Source of the DNA: Clytia hemisphaerica
Taxonomy: Eukaryota > Cnidaria > Hydrozoa > Leptothecata > Clytiidae
DNA length: 64,000 nucleotides
Reading direction: 5' to 3'
Assembly: GCA_902728285.1 (NCBI GenBank)
Contig: CACVBU010000050.1
Span: forward strand, 2,638,060 to 2,702,059
Shown one piece after another: positions 11,641 through 24,000 of this stretch (positions within the stretch are counted from its first letter, which is position 1; every line of letters begins with the position of its first letter). A model generated the notes under the pieces. The model worked only from the letters and a program-made list of their open reading frames with translations, did no database searches and had not been told where the DNA came from. The position numbers were made by a program, and so were the translations under genes.

Positions 11641-12541
11641 ATTTTTTGAGCTTCGATCAGTGATAAGTGGTATTATTTCATTATTTTGGCTTACAATTCA
11701 ATCTTATTACCCTCCCCCACCATCCAAAGGGCTTTTGATGTGTTCAACAACACTCTATACTCGGCGGGTGCGACGCCGGGTGACGGCTAGTATTATACTA
11801 ATTTCTGCAAACAAGAGAGAGAAAGTGCACAAAATTTTGCACCGTAAGGCGGTGCATTGGGGACGTTGGGGGTGCATTTTTTACCTCCAATTTACTCACA
11901 TTTTCCCTGTACTGTAAGGGTCCAATTTTGAGACTAATTTTGTCCGTATGGCGTATGTGTACAAAAGGCGGTATTTCTTAAATCGGATGATAATAAATAC
12001 GTCGCTTGATTGAGGGCGGGTAGATAGATAGCGAGGGTCGTTGCTTGATCGATCGACTGATTGTCAACCTTTGCCCGCTCTTTTTCGCGGTACCGTAATA
12101 TTTTTTGCTGAATCGACGAAATTTCAATGGAGATGTTTGGAAAATAAATGGCGGAATAGTTTTAACTTTTCATGACATTTCAGTGATGTTTTCAGCAATT
12201 TGTGATTAACAGCTTTACTAACATTAAACAGCTGAGCCAAAATTTTTTGGTAGGAGAAACCTGGTATTTTTTTTCTGTAATTTTTGAAATGTCACAAATA
12301 AATAGTGAGAGCTACATTAATATTCTTTGTGTTGTGTGCACAACACAGTCAGGGAGTGGGGATGGAGGGGACAGCACAGACTTGTTAAATAATAAATATT
12401 TTCAGGCAGTTACATCAATATGCCTTCTTACCTGTCTTTAAAAATATGAATAAAAGTAATCACGGAAAAGGACGCAAAAAAACAAAAAAACAAGTGCTGA
12501 ACAGAGAGTATAATCAAACTCGTTAGAAAAAGTACCATTAG
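11641..12541. other. No gene seen
   Basis: Mixed sequence with short chance frames and a CGGCGGGTGCGACGCCGG patch near 11761. No repeat boundary or coding motif is recognised. Confidence 0.4.
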
Positions 12542-12547
12542 AAGTCA

Positions 12548-12928
12548 CCAGACGGTGTCAATCGAACAACTTCAAACGGAAATCGCAATCGAACCAATCG
12601 AACGCAATCGCAATCGAATTTCAATCGAACGGCCGATTCTTGGGTAATATTCGATTGTGTTCGATTGCGTTCAAGTAACGTTCGATTGGTTCGATTGATA
12701 GTCAACCTATGTTTAATTGGTTCGATTGATTGTAAATTACCTTCGATTGATCTTCGATTATGATTATTTTTAATAAGTTTGATTGGGATTAAATTAAATT
12801 TGATAACTCCTTTAAAGCTCTTTTTAGCGTGGATTCGTTGCGTTCGACAATCGTATCGCAATTATTCGATTGTGTTCGCTTGCGTTCAATTGATTCGGCA
12901 TTTGATTCGTTCGATTGACACCGTCTGG
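12548..12928. mobile_element. 381-bp element with CAATCGAA/TTCGATTG arrays
   Basis: Inverted ends CCAGACGGTGTCAATCGAAC and GTTCGATTGACACCGTCTGG are perfect 20-mers. They are flanked by a 6-base duplication AAGTCA (12542-12547 and 12929-12934). The left half holds mainly CAATCGAA and the right half its complement TTCGATTG, so the array flips near the centre. It is non-coding. Such symmetrical subterminal words are typical of transposase binding sites in non-autonomous DNA transposons. The superfamily is not assigned. Confidence 0.9.
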
Positions 12929-12934
12929 AAGTCA

Positions 12935-13449
12935 TAAAAAATCAACCTGATTAAATGCAATCAAAATTCCAGAGAACTTCATAATTCCCCAAACAACATT
13001 ACAACGAATGTAAATACACAGAGAGTACAAGCATATTACCGAAACTCATATAGAAAGATAATTTATATTAAACTTTAAAAGACGGCCTTATTTATTACTT
13101 TTATAAGTGAGGACATATCTTTTCCTCGTCTTGACTTTTTTATTGTTATGGGAATAGATTACCGTGGTGTTAAACATGTCTTTTGATTTTGAAATTCATC
13201 ACATAACCCATTTTACAATTACGTAAGAGTAGACTACGCTCGCCACCAAAGAGGTTTATTTGGATAGGATAATTATATTTTATTGTTCGCTTCTTTTTTG
13301 AAGATTCGCCGGGTTGGAAAAGTATGAATAGACCTTTTTTCAAAGAGGCCATCCTGTTGAATAATTATGTAGTCCAGCAGAAAAACAATGATAAAACCAT
13401 GCATGATTATTACACTCTCTTTGAGAGTGGGTAACTTCAGAAGCAGCCA
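12935..13449. other. No gene seen
   Basis: AT-rich, no recognised motif. Minus-strand frames here merge into the GGAAACAGAT array and are not credible genes. Confidence 0.4.
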
Positions 13450-13850
13450 ACGAGCCCATTTCCCCGAAATATCTGTTTCCCTTTTCCAGGAGAGAGCTTT
13501 TTTTGAAAAATGTGGAAACAGATCCGATTTTCTAGGAGAGACCATTTTCTTAGAACTATCTGTTTCCCCGCTCCAGCTGATGACGTCATCGGAGAGAAAC
13601 AGATCAATATTTCTAGGAGATGACATATAATAAATTGGGAAACAGATATCTGTTTCCAGAAAGATTATATTGCATTGGAAACAGATTGAACTTTCGGTGG
13701 GAAAACAGATATCAATCACAAAATGCAAGGGAAACAGATGAAAATTTCCAGGAGAGGGAAACAGATATCCTGGGCCTATTTCTTATAAGCTGGGAGAACA
13801 GATCAAAATTTTGATTCTGAAAACTGTGGAAACAGACCAAATTTTCTAGG
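13450..13850. repeat. GGAAACAGAT array
   Basis: About twelve copies of (G)GAAACAGAT or its complement ATCTGTTTCC, spaced roughly 25-50 bases, at about 13468, 13512, 13551, 13598, 13641, 13648, 13677, 13704, 13729, 13758, 13796 and 13829. CCAGGAGAG and TTTTCTAGG words recur between them. No clear terminal inverted repeat. Confidence 0.7.
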
Positions 13851-14028
13851 GAAGATACTTTGATAAATCAAATCAAAAATGAACAGAGTAGAGCTGCGAG
13901 CAGAGTTGAATATGTATAGTTTATTTTAATGACCAGCCAGGTCATTCATTTTAGGGCTATGCATGTTAGCCTCAACTGATGCAAGTTACCCCCACTCTCA
14001 CGGTACCTTGTTTAAAAAATTCTGTCAT

Positions 14029-15007
14029 ACCGTCAACTGCTCCAACTTGGGACGAGTGTACGCAACATGGGACTTGTTGATATCTGGCCTGTATTTTCAC
14101 TTACTGTTAAATCTCTTTGAAAACAAATTTGTTTTGATAACTCCACCAAGTTTATCAATCATACTTTCTGTCATAACATGTCACGGTAACTTTCACTGAT
14201 AGCGCGCCCATTTTAACTTTTGTTTTCATTTAAAATGGCCGGACGCCAAATGGAGAATTAGAGAATGCCCGCCATGGTGGCCACGCTCCTGGAAATTCCT
14301 GGAATATCCTGGAATTAATGTTTTCTCCTGGAAAGTCCTTGAAACTCCTGGGATTTCTTGTAATTTTTCAAAATGTCCTGGAATGTCCTGGATACTCTAA
14401 ATTTTTTGAATATATTTTTTTTTCAATCGACTTTTTCGTTTCGCATTCTAAAATTGGAAAAATCTTGACTATGTATCTGTCGTTATAATCTATTTCTTTT
14501 TCTTTTTAGCAATATCTTGACTGCTATCTGATATTTTCCTTGCTGAGATAGTAATATTTTATTTTTTTATCCTGGAAAATCCTTGATTTTTTCTGTTTAA
14601 TGCTATTTTGTCCTGAAATATCCTGGAATTTGATGATCTAAAGTCCTGGAAAAAGTCGAAATTTGTCCTTCCTTGAAAGTCCTTGAAAGTCCTGGAATTT
14701 GAAAAAAATAATTCTGTGGCCACCATGCCCGCCGCCTAACCGCCTACTGCCCGATGAGATTAACAAATAGAGAGTGTGTAACTTGCCGCGCGAGTGACGT
14801 CAAACGCTCACATTCGCGTGTGTTTTCCACTACGGATTTTTTTCATATTTCGATTTAAAAGCCTACTTGGTGTGAAAGAGAAATCGTGTATTTTTAGATA
14901 CGCGGTTCATTGAACTCAAATCAAATGACTTTGGAGGTTCGGTGAAATGGTGGTGGAATGGCCGTCCCATGTTGCATAAGATAGTCCCAAGTTGGAGCAG
15001 TTGACGA
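14029..15007. repeat. Inverted repeat pair bracketing a nested MITE
   Basis: CGTCAACTGCTCCAACTTGG and GCAACATGGGAC on the left (about 14029-14073) recur inverted at about 14963-15007. The arms are about 45 bases. The TCCTGGAA element at 14274-14726 lies inside, so it may have landed in an older inverted-repeat element. Confidence 0.75.
14274..14726. mobile_element. 453-bp element with TCCTGGAA array
   Basis: Ends ATGGTGGCCAC and GTGGCCACCAT are exact inverted repeats, flanked by GCCCGCC on both sides (14267-14273 and 14727-14733), a 7-base target duplication. The interior holds about fifteen TCCTGGAA or TCCTTGAAA words in one orientation around an AT-rich core. No coding capacity. Confidence 0.88.
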
Positions 15008-15484
15008 TAGCAACTATCTGGCCTGCAAATAAAGTAGTTCGAGTGATTTGTTAACAGCTTTCTTAGAAGGTTTTATTTATGAATGACGCTGTGGTATAGC
15101 GGTCATTGACCTTTACTTTAAGGCGTACAAACTTTCGCAAGCAGAAACTTTCATGATTTTTGCAAATTTCAGCCCTTTTTGCAGAAGTAGCGTACACTTG
15201 CCTAGTTCCGGACGATTTTCAATGTTTTCAATTAAATCTCAAGCACAAGTTATTTTAAATGAAAAAGTTTTTGTTAACAGAACAAAATTCAACCTTTCCC
15301 CTACCTTTCCAAACAAAAATTTCAAATATTCCATTTGCTGTTAAATAAATATAGACAAAAACATCATGCTCCCAAATGTTCCTTTTTACGGACATCGGTC
15401 CCTAATTCTGGACAATGTCTCATTTCTATAAAATCTAGTGAATCTAGAAATTTTTCTTGAAAATTGAAATGTATTATCCTAATT

Positions 15485-15665
15485 GGGTCCCCCAGCCGTT
15501 TGCGTGAATGCGTGAATGGACATTTTCTGTTGCGTGAATGTGTGAGAATTAATAAAAAACTGTGTGAATTTGTGAATTGGAAAAACTTGCGTAAACGTGA
15601 AAATCCACTTTTTGATTGCATGAATGCGTGAATCTGGGCTATTTTGTGCATGAATACTTGAATTT
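15485..15665. repeat. GCGTGAATGCGTGAATG array
   Basis: Begins CCCCCAGCCGTTTGCGTGAA, matching CCCCAAGCGGTTTGCGTGA at 4380, and continues with degenerate TGCGTGAAT words. The second member of the GCGTGA family. Confidence 0.65.
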
Positions 15666-15697
15666 TCCCTTTTTTCCACCCATTGTGTGCAGTGTTC

Positions 15698-16545
15698 CAG
15701 GGCTGCAAATAAACATTTTTAGTCAATAGGACATCATGTCCGACAGAAACTCAAAATCCTGTCGGTCATTCAGTGTATATTTTTTTTTAAAGTTACGGAG
15801 AAAGCGAGTAGGAAACATAAAAGTTACCTTTGAACAGTTTGTTACTGTATATAACAGAGAAATTGATTCGATAAAAGTGATCTTAGAAACACCCTTGGAA
15901 GTTACGAAGAAAGCGAGTTGATAAAAGTTAACTTTTAGAAACACTCTTAAAAGTTAAGAAGAAAGCGAGTTGATAAAAGTTAACTTAGAAACACTCTTGA
16001 AAGTTATGAAGTAAGCAAGTTGATGAAAATGGTCTTTAAAAAACTCTTGAAAGTAACAAAGAAAGCGAGTCGATAAAAGTTTTTAACTTTGAAACACTCT
16101 TGAAAGTTACGAAGAAAGCGAGTCGATAAAAGTTAACTTTGAAACACCCTTGAAAGTTACAAAGAAAGCAAATTGATAAAAGTGATCTTAGAAACAAAGA
16201 AGGTTACGAAGAAAGCAAGTTGTCAAAAGTAATTTAGAAACACCCTTAAAAGAGTTACAAAGAAAGCGGGTTGATAAAAGTGATCTTAGAAACAAAGAAA
16301 GTAATGAAGAAAGCAAGTCGATAAAAGTTAACTTAGAAACACCCTGAAAGCTACAAAGGAAGCGAGTATTAAAAGAATAGGCTAAGTAAGAGACAGGGGT
16401 GTAAGAGATTTATTTTCAACTCTCAAATTAATGGTTTATGCCTTTTTTCATTCGGACATCATGACTGACACAAAAGATTTTCAGTCGGTCAAATAGCTTT
16501 TTCAGTCGGACATTGACCGATGACTGACGCTTATTTGCAGCCCTG
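15698..16545. mobile_element. 848-bp element with a 50-60-bp tandem array
   Basis: Ends CAGGGCTGCAAATAA and TTATTTGCAGCCCTG are exact inverted repeats flanked by GTGTTC on both sides (15692-15697 and 16546-16551). The inner arms share GACATCATG, CAGTCGG and GGACAT-type words. The core, about 15790-16372, is some ten tandem units of roughly 50-60 bases containing GAAGAAAGCGAG, TTGATAAAAGT and AGAAACACTCTTGAAAGTTA. No gene. Confidence 0.88.
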
Positions 16546-16551
16546 GTGTTC

Positions 16552-18012
16552 CTAATTTCCCAATTGTCTAATATTTCCCGAAAATTTTCCGTTATTGTGT
16601 AATTGAGGATCCGCAGGGGCAGCCTCCTAATTTAACATAGCATGAACAATAACAAACTTATCCCACATGATTACAGAGATAATCGAAAATAAATAGCAAG
16701 GGTGGCGCAAATATTTAACAGCCTTGAAATTTGCACAATCTGAAATTAACACAAATTTTTCTGGCTTTTCAAGGAAACAGTGGCTGGTTTTAATTAAGGG
16801 GCTTTTTATAAAAACAAAATTTTTCAATTTGTGTTAATAAAATGACCACTACCTTGTTACATTACAGTACATACAGTTTTAAAACCTCAAAAGATAAATT
16901 AGTTTCAATCTACTAAATCAAAAAGTATTTTTCCCTATATATATATAAGCCATTTTTTATGTGAAATTTTTCATTTTTATGCCTTGATTTGCGAAAGCAG
17001 GCCATAATTTAGAAAGGCAAGGCAGCATCCGTTGATGGCCAAAAGGGCACTTTTTCCAGCGTTTTTCCACTAAATTAAAAAGGCTGTTTTTAACAATATT
17101 TTAGTAATTTCAAGAGTGGCAGCGTCTGATAACTGGACGCTTAAAGGGCATGAAAAATGGCCTGGAAAGCTTATGCTCGTGAAAAAGTTTTTTTCGTCAA
17201 ATTCACAAAAGTAAATGTCACAAATTTTCGACCTTTTAAAAATTCTGCTTAGGCCAAAAGAAAAAAGTTTTGTTTCCGGAAATCGACCGGGTGAAATATT
17301 TTTTGAGAGTCACCCGGCTGCTAAAAAAGAATTTTTTTTTTGGGTTGTAGTTGAGGAAAAAAATTTTTTTAACTAAAGATTTCAAACAACAAACGAAAAC
17401 GGAAGTTCCTGTTCATCAATTGAAGACCTCTCGATTTTGCTCTATTTCTCATCATTTTTCACTGAAATTTCATTTGTCTACAACCCTTTGTCCATGATTG
17501 TAGCTTCTCTCACTCTTCAATTAATTTTTTCAAAAGTTCAATATTCTCCTTCGATTCAGAGAACGAATTTTTCAGTTATTCGAACTCCCGGTTATTCCAA
17601 GTAAATTCTTACCCCCCTTGGAATTACCATAACCGGGAGTCTACTGTAGACTCTTAAAAAAAGAGCACATAGTAATATATATAAATTAAAGCCCTCAAAG
17701 TAAGTTTGTTTGGCTGTAGTTTCTTATAAAACACAGTGTCTTTTAATAAAAACAAATGCGTTTAAAGTTTTTCCGTATAAATCTGCATAATTCACCAAAA
17801 TTTCGACAACATGTTGTGTAAAATCCATTTTACATTTCCAAAGAAAAACCTTAACCATTGAAAACTAAAATGTTTGTGTTGATTGATGAATTTCAAGGTC
17901 CTAAATACTGGTCTACTTATATTAGCTTAATAGACTAATGGATCCTAACACATCTTTTAATTAAATTTAATTTTAGAACCAAATTAGAAATTATAAATTT
18001 CAAAAATAAATA
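16552..18012. other. B9D1 upstream region; no other gene
   Basis: AT-rich. A 70-base hairpin at about 17573-17645 (ACTCCCGGTTAT against ATAACCGGGAGT, with CAGT/ACTG outer bases) looks like a minimal pogo-type remnant. The B9D1 promoter should lie at the right end, but no TATA or initiator can be asserted. Confidence 0.45.
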
Positions 18013-21000
18013 ATGTCAGAACTACACAGTTCAGTCTTCTTGGTAATGGTGTCAGGCCAAATTGAATCTGGCGCAGTAAGTAATGCTATTATAATTTTCT
18101 TTTTATTATAATTACTCTTCCACATGTCGTCTGGTATACCATAAAATTTTCACTTATTCATCTTTATTTTTTGTTTTCATTTTTCAAGTTTTAAAACATC
18201 TTTTATTCCTCAGATTATCCTCCTTTAAAATATCTTTCCAAAGGTTTATATAACTTTCTAACAAAGCATGTAAGAGTGCTGAGAAAACGTCAAAAAAATA
18301 AAGATAAAGTGTCAACATACTTTTTACACAGACTTTAGCTGATTGAGCTCAAAGTATATATAGAGGGATTTTTATATTTCCTCTTCAGCGATAAAGAATT
18401 TTATCATAATTATTCATCTGTATATTTCTAGTTCCCTGGTTTGGACGAGTTGTATTGCAAGTGTAGTTTTGTATATGGACAAGATTGGGTCATTACTTCC
18501 GTATGTTATTAATTAATATTTTCTTAACCATCGTAAGATATTTTCATTCTATTTAAATTTTATTTTACAACTATTTTCTTCATTTTAATTCCAAAATCAA
18601 GCTTTATAAATTTCAGAAATTTTTTAATCAGTTCAGATTTCCCCTCATTTAAATTTACAATTAAATAGTCAATAAAACTTAAGAAAGATATTGAACTTTG
18701 TGAAAGGCCCAGAGAAAGGGCAGTTTTTTTGAAGAACAGTAGTAGTAGATTTTGCAAAAAATGGAAGGGAAAGCCCTCGTTAAAATATATTTTGTATACC
18801 TAAACTTGAAGAGAGAGAGGGTTTTAGACTCTATAAATTATAATACCGTTATCATTTTTGCAGGTTTAATAAATAACTTTGTCTTTTCTAAGTTTCATAA
18901 GATCATTTTTCTAGGATCTACACAATGTAATGAAATTCAATTATTTTTATTTTCAAATGTTTTTTATCTTCTTTTATATAGGGATCAGAAGAAGGTTTAT
19001 CACAAGTCACCGTGAAAGGAAATGATAACCGACAACTCTTTGTTTGGAATTTCCCATTGGATATCACTTTCAAGAGCACCAGTCCTTATGGATGTATGTC
19101 TAAAAACTCTTTCATCAGATACCTTATAATAGTCTGGCAGAACTAGCTCAAAAAAGGCATAACCTTGAAAAACATAATAAAGTATGTAGCACTATTTCGA
19201 CACACGAAAAAGCTGTCGATTAGAAAAGTTAGTTTTTAGAGCAATTCATGATGATGTCAGTGTCCAGCAAAAAAAACCATGAATTCTAAAACAATTTTTT
19301 TTAATTTTTCAAAAATAAATTTCAGCCCTTCTTATTTGAAAGATCATGGGAAGTAGATAAAAAAGCAGGGTCATAAAGTTTATTAGCCCGCATTGACCCA
19401 AAATCCGCTATCTTTTCTCGTTACGTCATCAGAATGTCCAGTAGAAACTGAAAGTATTATGATCTACCTTGCGAGATGGTGTTTTCACATTTTCATAAAT
19501 AATTCACTGAAGTTTCTATCATTCGTCTTTATTATTATATGCTCGAAATATTTTGGTCAATTATTGGGGAAAGTCACTGGTGTCACTCAACTAAAACAAA
19601 GCATGCTATTTATGTACATTTTTTCGTTTTCGTTTTGGTCAGACGACCCGAAAAATTATTGTCGACTTCTCAAGCTCAGATTATTCAATATATTCAATTT
19701 TCTGCATACTTTTGGTGATGCTTTCTCTGTCTCTTTTCAACCAGGGCCACAATTAGTAATCAGCTGTTATGGTCCTGATGTTTTTGGTACTGATGTAGTT
19801 CATGGGTATGGTAGCGTACGTGTTCCCATCTCCCCTGGATGGTAAGTATCTAAAGTAAAGTCCATTCACTTTAAGTGTGTACTAATCCTTGTTTTGCTTG
19901 CCATTTTTCAATGAATGCGTCAACGAATAATTCAAAGTACTATAGTTTAAGGGAAAGTAATGCAAAAGAATTTAGATACTGAAGAAAAAAGGTAGGAAAA
20001 ACCAAAGATAAGAGACCCGTAGGTAGAACGTGAAGGTTCAGTGACTCAAAAGTAAAAAGGAACCTTCACGCTCTACGGGTCTCTTGTCTTTGGTTTTGCC
20101 TGCCGTTTTTCTTCAGTTTCTAAATTCTTTTGCGTTACTTTCCCTTAAAAACTATAGTACTTTGAATTATTTCTTCCAAAGTGAACTTGAATTGACAAAG
20201 CGCTGCTTCTTTAAAAACGGTCATACAGCACCGCGGACAGCGAAAACGCTAATGATAGCCAGATGTTGTACCAATTAGTGCACACTGGTCTTTGAATTGA
20301 ACTCTTTCTTAATGGAGTCTCTTTCCAAAATAAATCTACGCACGATTTGAATACTTTATCGTAACTTATTTCAATCAAGCTCAAGCTCTCATTTAGACGG
20401 TTGACTTTAAATCTAGCATTGGTTTGATTTGAACGATGTCGAAAATTCGATAGTCGAAAATCTATCCTCGTAAAAGGTTAAAAAAGTTTGTCGGCATAAG
20501 AGGTTAAAACAAGTCAATTGTCTTGACATCAACCATTAGCTTAAAAAAGCTGGACCTTAGCTCATTTTTGACGGCAAGACAGAAAGTGGTAAGTCCCATA
20601 GTAGAGCTCTAAACGATACTCTGATATTTTCAACCAAATTTTACTATTTGCATTCTACTTTTTACAGTCACACACGTGAGGTGAACATGTTTGTGCCGGA
20701 ATCTTCATCTTCATTACAAAAATTTTCTGCGTAAGTTCTTAATTGTATTATTTCTAAATTTCATCTTATTGGTTTATGCCTGATTTGGACTGGCCAATTT
20801 TTTTCGGCTGATTGTCTTTCAAAAATCTAAGCAAAAAAATAGTCAAAAATCATTTTAAAAAATCTATCGATTTGTGATTGTACTGTATTTCTTCCTCAAG
20901 ATTCTTATTATTTGATAAAGAGCCCAAAGCTCTCGGTTTAGCTTTCAAAATGACTAGGTCAAAGTCGATTCTAAATCTCATAAAACTTGTGTAAGTATTT

Positions 21001-24000
21001 GGATCTTGGAAGATAAATAAAAACTTTATACGGCTCACTTGAGTTCTAAGAAAGGGAAAAATAATGTAATTTAGAGTGATTTTACCATTTGGTATAATAA
21101 AGTGTTCTTGTCCTTTGAAAAAAAAATATTGATAAAATTCAGGGGGGGGTCAGGATCCAGATACCAAACCCAGGGCCGGGGGGTGGTGTCAATTTTTTTT
21201 TCCAAATTTCAAAAAGTCAAGTTGGTATCGATACCAAAATGAGGGGGTGGGTCCCCCTTTTTTTGAAAATTAGGGAATCTTCAAGTTGGTATCGCTACCA
21301 AAATGAGGGGGTGGGTCCCCCTTTTTTTAATTTATGCTGAATTTGAAATTGGTATCTGACTTAAAATGTTGTATAATGTAAGTATAAAAACTTATTTGAA
21401 TCGTTTACACTATACCCTGATTCCATATAAAAGCATTCTTCATTCTATAATTGAAATTAAATTTTTATTTAACTTTTGCTGCTCTCTCAATCCTTTCAAT
21501 CAACCAAAATTCATTCAAAACTAGAGTTGAACAAACTGAATCAAGCCTTAGCAGATCTTTTTTAGTCGTGATAAAATTTTTCTGTGCATATAACGTTTAT
21601 CCGGGGGGTACTAGGGTTGGCGAATGAGGGGTATGTAGGAACAGGACCTCTGAAAACCAACCCTTAAAGAGACTGATTTTTGCTGAAAAGGTGACCCATA
21701 GAGACTCTTTGAATTTTTTTTTCGATTTTTGAAAAAAGTCAGACCCTTAGAGACTTTATTACAACTTTTTCTCTGGAAATCAAAAAATTTCCTAAAATTC
21801 CTGAATTTTCCGACCCTTAGAGAGACTAATTTAAAACTTTCTGATTTTTCCGACCCTTAGAGAGACTTTGAAAGGTGAAAAAACCGACCCTTACCGTCCG
21901 CACTTACCCATCATCCATTTTGCCTAGTACCCCCCCCCCCCCTGGCGCTCATCATATTGGATAATGTTACAAAGACTCTAGGAGTGCCTAATACAATGAA
22001 ATTTTTATCTAGTCTAGTTTATCAACTTTTTTTATGAATTTTATACCTTTTGCCAATTTAGTTCAAAAAACTTAATTTACGTTGTGTTAGAATGAGAAAA
22101 ACTTGTTTTCATTTCAGGAGTCTAAAGTGTGGTACATAATATAAGTGATTCATAAGAGGAATGTTCTTTGAATAAAAACATCTACAGATTCTGTTTAGCG
22201 TCCCTTGTATGCAGTATCTTATGCATATAACTTTTTGCATTTTTACTGATTGCCAATTTAGGGGGGGTCCCCCTTTTTCAGAAAAATAGGGATTTTCAAG
22301 TTGGTATTGATACCAATTTAGGGGGTGGTGGTGTCTACTACTTTCAAATCTCGAAAAGTCAGGTTTTTGGGCCCTGGGTTGGTATCCTGGACCCTGACCC
22401 CCCCCTGTAAAATTAAGATTTTCCGTTAAGAAATTCAGTATTTGCCGTGCTGTTGAAAGAAATTGTCAATCATAAATCGTCTTAAATAGTTCATCACTAC
22501 CAGACAAGTCCGATGTCGTTTCACTCTCATCTTTGCTATATGATATTTTTGAGTCCATCATCTTGGTGCTACAGCGTAATCCATTGACTTGTTCACTGAT
22601 GCTTTTTAAATTTGTGAGATTTCTTGGATGCTTAGATCTGTCACAGTATGATTGTTGCTGTAAAGTTTCGTTATGATTTGCTGCTTCATAAATATACGTT
22701 CCAGGGACAGTTACATACTCCCTAGATTCGTCATTCGATGAAATATTTTCTTGACACAAATCATTCGGAGTATTAACCATCGAAGTTTCTCTTATTTGAT
22801 TTGTAGGCAATGGTGATTCTCGGCTTTCATTGTTTTTATGTAGAAGGCTAGTGTTATGTTGAGAGACATCTTGTTCACCGTGTTTGCTTTTCATAACACC
22901 AACATAGATCCTGGGTAAAATGAAACAAACCAGAAAAAGGACGCCAGTGAGTTGGTTACCAAAGCATACCAACACGAAATCATGATAACTACTAATAAAA
23001 ACATACCCCAATGCAAAAACTATCAAAAGTAAAGAAACGTTCAAACAGCCAAAAGTTAAAAACTGACGCTCGTAGAAAATTTGTTTGAGGTTACGTTCAC
23101 GAAAAGCGAAAAAGGACGCGAAAGCCAACTGGATGGTCGGTACACAAAACAGAATCAAGCTCATAGATGTCGTTTTCACCAAGCACCATTTTTTGATAAC
23201 AAACCCATTGTCTTTACTGGGGTTTTCTATACAGACTTGTGACTGCAGTCCTTGGTTACAAAGCTTCACATCAGCACCAAACTTATACGCCAAGGAGCCG
23301 ATCTGTACCAACATTACAAACGAAATGAACATTATTCTTGTCGACAAAATATTCCCTTTGAACATCATGCCAGCGTACTCTTTGAGAGCTGTGTGAACTT
23401 GCTGAGTCATCAATAATAGAAACATACTGAAAGCTTGTAGTAATAAAAAAAATAACGAGGTTCGTATGATGCATGCTCCTTCAGTCGGTTCAACGATTTG
23501 AAAAATAGCGAACACATAATTGAAAACGATGCTGATGCATATCAAGTCATAAATATATGGAAAATGGTCTTCCATTGTTGCGAGGCGTCTGTGTTTGTAA
23601 AATAAACCAACAACAATAGTACCAAAAATGAAGCAAATTGTGCTGAAATAAAACACAGATTTACCAGCCAAATCATTAAGATCGACGTATATTGTTGAAT
23701 ACAGTTGATATTATCTTCAGTATGGTATCCTTTTGGACATTGATTGCATTCGTTCTGATTGGTTGTATTTGTGTAGTTTTTAATACCGTTACATTTTGAA
23801 CAATACCAACAGCATGGTCTTGTCTTGAGATAGCGTCTTATAGTGCCGGACAAACAGTCTTTGCTACATTGCTGTTTTGAAATCTCCTGGTGCCTTTCAT
23901 CCCAAACGGTGCCTTTAGTGTTTATTTCAATATCATTTGACCCATTCCAATGACCGAATGATTGGACCTCCAATTTGTGAGTTTCTCTGTTGTATTTCAC

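Noticed and set aside
13273-13728. 151-codon minus-strand frame through the GGAAACAGAT array
   Set aside because: Made of repeated TDICFP-type words that arise from the DNA array itself.
23542-23690. Continuation of the first class C frame past the shift ([20 protein letters not shown])
   Set aside because: Hydrophobic by chance because it overlaps helix 1 in another frame. The family pattern is in the alternative frame.
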